DNA of 40,773 nucleotides, taken from assembly GCF_024505045.1 (NCBI RefSeq), contig NZ_JANIBM010000034.1, positions 1 to 40,773 on the forward strand, given 5' to 3'. This document shows positions 35,984 to 40,773 of this stretch, piece by piece. This DNA comes from Methylomonas aurea (GTDB lineage Bacteria; Pseudomonadota; Gammaproteobacteria; Methylococcales; Methylomonadaceae). Position 1 is the first letter of the stretch. Every line of letters starts with the position of its first letter. The position numbers and the translations under genes are program-made. Under the pieces are notes generated by a model, which saw only the letters and a program-made list of their open reading frames with translations, did no database searches and had not been told where the DNA came from.

Positions 35984-36781
35984 ATGTTCATCGATTCCCA
36001 TTGCCATCTCGACCGCATCGATCTGGCACCTTATGCTAACGATTTCGACGTTTTTGTCGGCGCGGCCCGAGCAGCCGGCGTCGAGCACATGCTGTGCATT
36101 GCCATCGACCTGGAATCGTATCCGGCGATGTTGGCGCAAACTGCGCCATATCCCGATATCTCGCTGTCGGTGGGCGTGCATCCGAATGTCACCGACGGCC
36201 GCGAGCCTGACGTCGACGAATTGTTGAGATTGGCGGCAAACGACAAGGTGATTGCGATCGGCGAAACCGGCCTGGATTATTTTCATAGCAAGGGTGATCT
36301 GGAATGGCAGTTTCAGCGTTTCCGCAATCACATCGCGGTGGCCAAGCAGTTGCACAAGCCCTTGATCATTCACACCCGGGATGCCGGACAGGATGCTTTG
36401 GACGTGTTGCAGGCGGCAGGCGCCGATACGGTGGGCGGCGTGATTCACTGCTTTACCGAAGATTGGGCCTACGCGCAACGGGCCATCGAGTTGAATTTTT
36501 ACGTGTCGTTCTCCGGCATAGTCACGTTCAAAAATGCCGAAGCGATTAAAGACGTGGCGCGCAGAATTCCGGCCGACCGCTTTCTGATCGAAACCGATTC
36601 GCCTTATCTGGCCCCGGTGCCTTACCGCGGCAAGCCTAACTATCCGACTTACGTGCGCTACGTAGCCGAACATATTGCCGAATTGCGCGGTATCTCGGTC
36701 GAAGCGGTGGCGGAGCAATCCAGCGAGAATTTTTACCGGTTGTTCGGGCTTGAAGCCGGACGCCGCGATTTGGCCGCGTAA
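35984..36781 (+). CDS. TatD-family metal-dependent hydrolase
   Basis: 265-aa TIM-barrel metallohydrolase of the TatD/YcfH type, with predicted 3'-5' DNA/RNA exonuclease or deoxyribonuclease activity. Metal ligands are visible: F-I-D-S-H-C-H (His6, His8), G-E-T-G-L-D (Glu), 'PLIIHTRDA' (His), 'GVIHCFTED' (His) and 'FLIETDSPYLAP' (Asp). The ATG at 35984 gives the family start; an upstream in-frame start would add 17 residues. Position after holB-pilZ matches the ycfH locus of gammaproteobacteria. The stop codon lies inside the A run that forms the U tract of a leftward terminator. Confidence 0.93.
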   Translation: MFIDSHCHLDRIDLAPYANDFDVFVGAARAAGVEHMLCIAIDLESYPAMLAQTAPYPDISLSVGVHPNVTDGREPDVDELLRLAANDKVIAIGETGLDYFHSKGDLEWQFQRFRNHIAVAKQLHKPLIIHTRDAGQDALDVLQAAGADTVGGVIHCFTEDWAYAQRAIELNFYVSFSGIVTFKNAEAIKDVARRIPADRFLIETDSPYLAPVPYRGKPNYPTYVRYVAEHIAELRGISVEAVAEQSSENFYRLFGLEAGRRDLAA

Positions 36782-36881
36782 AAAAAATGCGTTAGCGCCG
36801 AACCCGGCACTAACGCACAAAGAGGTGGGGTGTAACTCTCATTTTCCCGAAGGACGCATACAAGAGTTGCTGTGAGTTTAC
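36780..36881 (-). ncRNA. Candidate small RNA with its own intrinsic terminator
   Basis: Read leftward, a very strong terminator ends the segment: TGCGTTAG-T-GCCG-GGTT-CGGC-G-CTAACGCA (36817-36788), then eight T (36787-36780). No leftward protein gene reaches it, since tatD and rlmG both run rightward. Upstream, AACTCT/AGAGTT (36868-36863 and 36839-36834) pair around an inner UCC-UUCG-GGA tetraloop hairpin. A TAGAAT (36893-36888) could be the -10 box of a start near 36881; no good -35 is seen. Together these suggest a ~100-nt structured RNA. Alternatively the hairpin only protects the tatD mRNA 3' end. Confidence 0.4.
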
Positions 36882-36905
36882 TGGAGCATTCTAACGTTGG
36901 AAATG

Positions 36906-36935
36906 TGGCAATTTGCCGCGTGACAATTTGTCGCT
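36906..36935. repeat. Tandem pair of 11-bp palindromes, candidate operator
   Basis: Two 15-base units follow each other, TGGCAATTTGCCGCG and TGACAATTTGTCGCT. Each holds an odd-length palindrome (GGCAA-T-TTGCC and GACAA-T-TTGTC). They differ by a paired G-to-A and C-to-T change that keeps the symmetry. They lie 46-75 bases before rlmG and just behind the candidate small-RNA promoter. Confidence 0.6.
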
Positions 36936-36980
36936 GACTTCGTTAGCTCTACATTTCCCATTTTCCGGATTTAACTATCG

Positions 36981-38114
36981 ATGGCAGAGCTATTCAGCGT
37001 CCCGCAGGGCTGTTTTCGGCTAACGCGCCAACCCTACCGAAAAAACGAATTGTTGCAGGCCTGGGACGCTGCCGACGACTATTTGCTGCATCATCTGGCC
37101 GAAAACGAAACGCTTGCCGGTCAGAATATTGTGATACTGAACGATAGCTTCGGGGCGCTGGCCGTGGCGTTGAGCGAATTTCGGCCGACGGCCATTTCCG
37201 ACTCCTGGTTGTCGCAGCAGGCGACTCGCGAAAATTTGGCCGCGAACGTTATAGCGGCCGACCATGTGCTGTTGTTGGATAGTCTGTCGCTGCCATCGAC
37301 GCCGATCGATCTGCTGCTCATCAAAATTCCGAAGACTTTGGCCTTGCTGGAGTACCAGTTGCATAGGCTCAGGCCGTTATTGCGGCCGGATAGCCGCATC
37401 GTTGCGGCCGGCATGGTCAAGGCTTTACCGGCCAATGCCTGGAAATTGCTGGAACGGCTGGTCGGACCGACCGTGCCGTCGTTGGCCAGAAAAAAGGCCA
37501 GGCTGATTTTTGCCAGTCTCGATCCGAGTATTCGGCCGCCGCAAAATCCCTACCCCAGTTATTACCGCTTGACGGCCGACGAGCCGCCGCTTTGCAACCA
37601 TGCCAATGTATTTTCCCGGGAGAGTCTGGATATTGGTGCCCGCTTTCTGTTGCAACATCTCCCGGACCAGCCGGGTTATCGAGACTTCATCGATCTGGGG
37701 TGCGGCAACGGCGTGATCGGGTTACGCCTGGCCGAATTGAATCCGGCTGCGAACGTCGCGTTTGTCGACGAATCGTTCATGGCTATCGCTTCGGCAACGG
37801 AAAATTTTCGCAGCCGGTTCGGCGATGCGCCGCGGGCGAAGTTCGTCGTCGGCGATTGCCTGAGCGGTTTTGCACCGGCCAGTGCCGATTGCATCGTCTG
37901 CAATCCGCCGTTTCATCAACAACACGCGATCGGCGACCATATCGCCTGGCGCATGTTCCAACAGGCGCATGCGGTGTTACGGCCCGGCGGCGAGTTGCGG
38001 GTGATCGGTAACCGCCACCTCAATTACCATATCACGCTGAAAAAACTGTTCGGCCGCTGCCGGCAAGTGGCGGCGAATGCCAAGTTTGTCATTTTCAGTT
38101 GCGAAAGGGCTTGA
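36981..38114 (+). CDS. rlmG: 23S rRNA (guanine-N2) methyltransferase RlmG
   Basis: 377-aa protein that methylates N2 of G1835 in 23S rRNA, using SAM. The N-terminal half is a degenerate MTase-like domain ('LQAWDAADDYLLHHL', 'NIVILNDSFGALAVAL', 'LLIKIPKTLALLEYQL'), closely like E. coli RlmG. The C-terminal half is catalytic: 'NHANVFSRESLDIGARFLLQHLPD', SAM motif I 'FIDLGCGNGVIGLRLAELNP', 'VAFVDESFMAIASA' and the amino-MTase motif N-P-P-F-H-Q-Q-H. The two-domain duplication and full-length match separate it from RsmC. It is preceded by a 199-base gap holding the small-RNA candidate and tandem palindromes, and converges on the glycosyltransferase gene with 5 bases between stops. Confidence 0.95.
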   Translation: MAELFSVPQGCFRLTRQPYRKNELLQAWDAADDYLLHHLAENETLAGQNIVILNDSFGALAVALSEFRPTAISDSWLSQQATRENLAANVIAADHVLLLDSLSLPSTPIDLLLIKIPKTLALLEYQLHRLRPLLRPDSRIVAAGMVKALPANAWKLLERLVGPTVPSLARKKARLIFASLDPSIRPPQNPYPSYYRLTADEPPLCNHANVFSRESLDIGARFLLQHLPDQPGYRDFIDLGCGNGVIGLRLAELNPAANVAFVDESFMAIASATENFRSRFGDAPRAKFVVGDCLSGFAPASADCIVCNPPFHQQHAIGDHIAWRMFQQAHAVLRPGGELRVIGNRHLNYHITLKKLFGRCRQVAANAKFVIFSCERA

Positions 38115-38119
38115 GCCGG

Positions 38120-38983
38120 CTATTCGATGTTTTTGTAGTGCAGAGACGAGATTTGTTCCGAGACGATGCCGATCAGGAAGGTCACGATGGCGGAAAGAAA
38201 TAGCACGGCGCTCATGTTGGTGAAACGGGCTTCAGTAATATAGGTGTAGGCGTAATAACCGACGCCAAGACTAAAAATCGAGGCGCTGATCGGCAGAAAC
38301 AGGCGCATCGGCGAGAACAGTACGCCGATGCGCAGAATGATGATGAAGAAACGCAGGCCGTCGTGCAGCAGGCGAATGTGGCTCTTGCCGCTACGTTTGC
38401 CGGCTTGGATCGGCACGTAAGCCACCGGAAATCCGGAGCGGAAAAACGCCATCGTACTGGTGGTCGGATAGGAAAATCCGTTCGGTAGCAGGTAAAGAAA
38501 TTTGCGGAATTTGTCGGCGCGTGCGGCACGGAAGCCGGAGGTCAGATCTTCGATTCGGTGGCCGGTCATCGAGGACGCCAACTTGTTGTAGAAGCGGTTG
38601 GCAACGCGTCTGAACCACGAAGCATGGCTGCGGGCGTTTCTGGCGCCGACCGCCATGTCGTAGCCTGCGTTTATTTTTGCCAATAATGCGGCAATATCGT
38701 GCGGGTCGTGTTGGCCGTCGGCGTCCATGAACACCAGAATTTCGCCCTTCGCTTGTCTGGCTCCGGTTTTAATCGATGCGCCGTTACCCATGCAATAGGG
38801 ATGGCGGATCACCTTGACTCCGGCGTCGCCGGCAATGGCGGCGGTATCGTCGCTGGAGCCGTCGTCGACCAGTAAAATTTCGGCCTGCGGGTACAACTCC
38901 AGCAATTTCGGCAGAAAAACCGGCAGGTTTGCCGCTTCGTTCTTGGCGGGCAGGACAATACTCAGCGACTCAGGTGTTTTCAT
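38120..38983 (-). CDS. Family 2 glycosyltransferase with C-terminal membrane helices
   Basis: 287-aa GT-A fold enzyme of the dolichyl-phosphate-mannose-synthase/GtrB-like group. 'SIVLPAKNEAANLPVFLPKLLELYP', 'ILLVDDGSSDDTAAIA' and the metal-binding D-A-D in 'VFMDADGQHDP' are visible, and 'IEDLTSGFRAARADKF' is the usual acceptor region. The last ~70 residues hold two membrane helices (LFLPISASIFSLGVGYYAYTYI; MSAVLFLSAIVTFLIGIV), so it is inner-membrane bound and probably uses a polyprenyl-phosphate acceptor. The sugar is unknown. It lies at the end of a minus-strand run behind gloB; no strong Shine-Dalgarno. Confidence 0.92.
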   Translation of the reverse strand: MKTPESLSIVLPAKNEAANLPVFLPKLLELYPQAEILLVDDGSSDDTAAIAGDAGVKVIRHPYCMGNGASIKTGARQAKGEILVFMDADGQHDPHDIAALLAKINAGYDMAVGARNARSHASWFRRVANRFYNKLASSMTGHRIEDLTSGFRAARADKFRKFLYLLPNGFSYPTTSTMAFFRSGFPVAYVPIQAGKRSGKSHIRLLHDGLRFFIIILRIGVLFSPMRLFLPISASIFSLGVGYYAYTYITEARFTNMSAVLFLSAIVTFLIGIVSEQISSLHYKNIE

Positions 38984-39054
38984 CGAGCGGTCAATTTACG
39001 GTGGAAACCACAGCGCAGTTTAGCAGACTTCGCCAGTACCGGCTGCCGCGGGCT

Positions 39055-39822
39055 TTAGCGGAACCGGTCCTTCTGCCGGCGCATCGCGGCGAAAACCTCC
39101 AATGCCGATGCCGCCGGCAGGGCGAGGTGTTGCCTGATCTCCGAGCTGTGTTCGCGCAGGAACGGATTGGTCGCCAATTCCTGGCCGATAGTGGAGGGCA
39201 GGGTGGGAGCGTTACTGCGCCGGAGTTGGCAGACTTCGGCGTAACGGCGCTGCAATTGCGGATTACCGGGTTCCAGCGTCAACGCGAAGCGGGCGTTGGC
39301 TTCGGTATATTCGTGCGCGCAATAGATTTTGGTCTCGGCCGGGAGTGCTTTCAGTTTTTGCAGCGATTGCCACATTTGTTCGGCGCTGCCTTCGAACAGG
39401 CGGCCGCAACCCAATGAAAACAAGGTGTCGCCGCAAAACAGGGCTCGACTGCCGGCGCTGTAGTAGACGATATGGCCGACGGTGTGGCCCGGCGTATCGA
39501 TGGCTAGAAGTGTTTCGCCGCCGAGTGCTATCCGGTCGCCGTCGTCAAGTCCGATGTCGATGCCCGGAATTCTGGAATGATCGGCCTTGGCGCCGACGAC
39601 TGTACAGCCTGTCGCCGCTTTCAGTTCCAGATTGGCGCCAATATGGTCGCTGTGGTGGTGGGTATTGAAAATGTAATTCAGCTCAAATCCGCACCGTTGC
39701 AGCGCAGCCATGACCGGGAGTGCCGCCGCCGGGTCGACGACCGCGGTTACCCTGCTATCCGGTTCGTGCAGCAAGTAGATATAGTTGTCGGCTAGCGCCG
39801 GAATGATGCTGATTTCTAACAT
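39055..39822 (-). CDS. gloB: Hydroxyacylglutathione hydrolase (glyoxalase II)
   Basis: 255-aa metallo-beta-lactamase-fold enzyme that hydrolyses S-D-lactoylglutathione to D-lactate and glutathione, the second step of methylglyoxal detoxification. The binuclear metal site T-H-H-H-S-D-H (His55, His57, Asp59, His60) is complete, with further ligands in 'DTPGHTVGHI', 'LFCGDTLFSLGCGRLFEG' and 'YCAHEYTEANARFAL'. The C-terminal HAGH domain ('TNPFLREHSSEIRQHL') is present. ATG at 39822 is chosen over a TTG four codons earlier. The product D-lactate could be a substrate for the large FAD/Fe-S dehydrogenase at 11.8 kb, a speculative metabolic link. Confidence 0.95.
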   Translation of the reverse strand: MLEISIIPALADNYIYLLHEPDSRVTAVVDPAAALPVMAALQRCGFELNYIFNTHHHSDHIGANLELKAATGCTVVGAKADHSRIPGIDIGLDDGDRIALGGETLLAIDTPGHTVGHIVYYSAGSRALFCGDTLFSLGCGRLFEGSAEQMWQSLQKLKALPAETKIYCAHEYTEANARFALTLEPGNPQLQRRYAEVCQLRRSNAPTLPSTIGQELATNPFLREHSSEIRQHLALPAASALEVFAAMRRQKDRFR

Positions 39823-39887
39823 AATGGATGGCAACTGACTGAATATCGGTAGTTAGAATTTCTGCACTGTTGGTGAGACTTGAGATC

Positions 39888-40625
39888 CTATTTTTGCGCG
39901 ACGAACACCATCTGATGGCAGTGGTAAGGGTCGATTTTTTCGGCAATCGGCTGCAGAAAATTGGGTAGCGGATACAAGCCGAAGCCGTAACCGGTAACGT
40001 TGCTGAAACCCAGCAAATTCAGATACTTTTTCAATGCCAAAAAACTGAACACGACCAAATGCCGGTGTACCGGCGTATCCGTCTCAGTGTCCCATTGCAG
40101 TTCTTCCGGACTGACTTTGAAAATTTCCTGCGTCTGGTTGAACAGGTCGGAATCGGGATGCGGTCCGCTGGAAGGCATGCGCCCTGCGAGAATCAAGGCC
40201 GCGGTAAAGTAGGTGCTGATATTGGGAGTCAAGATTACCAGTTTGCCGCCTGGCTTTAACGCCCGCTTGGCTTCGCGCAAGAATTGGCAACCGTTAAGCA
40301 GGTGCTCTAAAACCGACAGAGCGAATATGCAGTTGAAGCTGTCTGCTTCGAAAGGCAATTTTTGATTCAAATTGGCGTGCTGGACGTTCAGCTGCTTTTG
40401 GCGTGCGATTGCCACCGCGTCGCCGTTCCATTCTAGTCCGTAATACTGGCTGCGTTCCAGGTTCAATTCGGCCGCCAAACGCTCGAACCAGCCGCCGGAA
40501 TCGGCGCCGCAGTCCAGGCACGGGCCGCCCAGTTCCTTCAGTGTCGATATGATTTCGCGGGAGGCCTGCGCGTAAGCCTCCGTCATGGTGCGCTGGTACA
40601 AGGATTTGAAATACCCCGCCAGCAC
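39888..40625 (-). CDS. SAM-dependent class I methyltransferase
   Basis: 245-aa protein with a methyltransferase-11/23-like fold. The SAM loop is unusual: 'CLDCGADSGGWFERLAAEL', with C-G-A-D-S-G replacing the common G-x-G-x-G. It is followed by an acidic strand end 'YYGLEWNGDAV' and 'FNCIFALSVLEHLLNGCQFLREAKRALKPGGKLVILTPN', which is canonical. The C-terminal part ('HLVVFSFLALKKYLNLLGFSNVTGYGFGLYPLPN') resembles enzymes acting on lipids or sugars. The substrate is unknown. I chose a GTG at 40625, 8 bases after the dxs stop and with AGG upstream; an internal ATG at 40586 is the alternative. Probably cotranscribed with dxs. Confidence 0.8.
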   Translation of the reverse strand: MLAGYFKSLYQRTMTEAYAQASREIISTLKELGGPCLDCGADSGGWFERLAAELNLERSQYYGLEWNGDAVAIARQKQLNVQHANLNQKLPFEADSFNCIFALSVLEHLLNGCQFLREAKRALKPGGKLVILTPNISTYFTAALILAGRMPSSGPHPDSDLFNQTQEIFKVSPEELQWDTETDTPVHRHLVVFSFLALKKYLNLLGFSNVTGYGFGLYPLPNFLQPIAEKIDPYHCHQMVFVAQK

Positions 40626-40633
40626 GATCTTGC

Positions 40634-40773
40634 CTAAGCGCAAAAAGCTTCGATCTGCTGGCGGATGCCGTTGGCATCGAGCCCGCACAGGCTGAGCAAT
40701 TCCTCGCGGGAACCCTGCTCGACGAAGCGGTCGGGCAGGCCGATGTTCAACACCGGCATCAGAATCTTCTGTT
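40634..40773 (-). CDS. dxs: 1-deoxy-D-xylulose-5-phosphate synthase, C-terminal end only
   Basis: The last 45 codons of a leftward gene, entering from the right edge and ending in TAG at 40634. The peptide '[20 protein letters not shown]' followed by '[22 protein letters not shown]' is the typical C terminus of DXS, the thiamine-diphosphate enzyme that joins pyruvate and glyceraldehyde-3-phosphate in the MEP isoprenoid pathway. The active-site regions are outside the window. The family assignment rests on this tail alone but the pattern is distinctive. Confidence 0.85.
   Translation of the reverse strand, partial: QKILMPVLNIGLPDRFVEQGSREELLSLCGLDANGIRQQIEAFCA

Overview
The window looks like a chromosomal segment of a gammaproteobacterium, most likely a methanotroph of the Methylomonas/Methylococcaceae type. 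This is inferred from: the gammaproteobacterial order acpP-fabF-pabC-mltG-tmk-holB-pilZ-tatD; a draT-draG pair, which implies a diazotroph; RlmG, MlaA and type IV pilus PilZ of gammaproteobacterial type; and an overall GC-rich composition. No methane oxidation gene lies in the window, so the genus is a guess. There is no gene-free stretch over 300 bases, and no rRNA, CRISPR array, transposase or integrase was seen.

Left part (1-11.8 kb): envelope and signalling genes, many hypothetical. A partial exported protein, cheD, a small exported protein and the lipoprotein mlaA are on the minus strand. An EamA transporter and a 57-aa small protein converge. A 451-aa membrane-anchored coiled-coil protein follows. 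Next are a Sel1/coiled-coil/caspase-fold lipoprotein and an alpha/beta-hydrolase lipoprotein (minus strand), then a membrane Ser/Thr kinase and an autotransporter-type barrel protein (plus strand).

Middle (11.8-23.4 kb): a 1303-aa FAD/Fe-S/CCG fusion dehydrogenase. Then a minus-strand tRNA cluster (Gly-Cys-Gly) with consensus promoter hexamers and terminator-like hairpins, a small membrane protein, a TolC/adaptor/RND efflux operon and a Uma2-family nuclease-like protein.

Accessory patch (23.4-24.9 kb): a DUF5343 protein and a Swt1-type HEPN protein form a tightly coupled two-gene unit in visibly more AT-rich DNA. The HEPN start is a TTG whose Shine-Dalgarno sequence is locked in a perfect hairpin, and two adjacent palindromes lie upstream of the operon. 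This is the best candidate in the window for a little-described conflict or toxin-antitoxin-like system.

Right part (24.9-40.8 kb): a DUF3616 protein with a Tat-exported flavin amine oxidase; draT-draG, which control nitrogenase reductase by reversible ADP-ribosylation; and a double-hotdog (MaoC-like) protein. The fatty-acid/peptidoglycan/dTMP/replication/pilus operon acpP to tatD follows. After it come a probable minus-strand small RNA locus with tandem palindromes, rlmG, a family 2 glycosyltransferase, gloB, a SAM methyltransferase and the 3' end of dxs.
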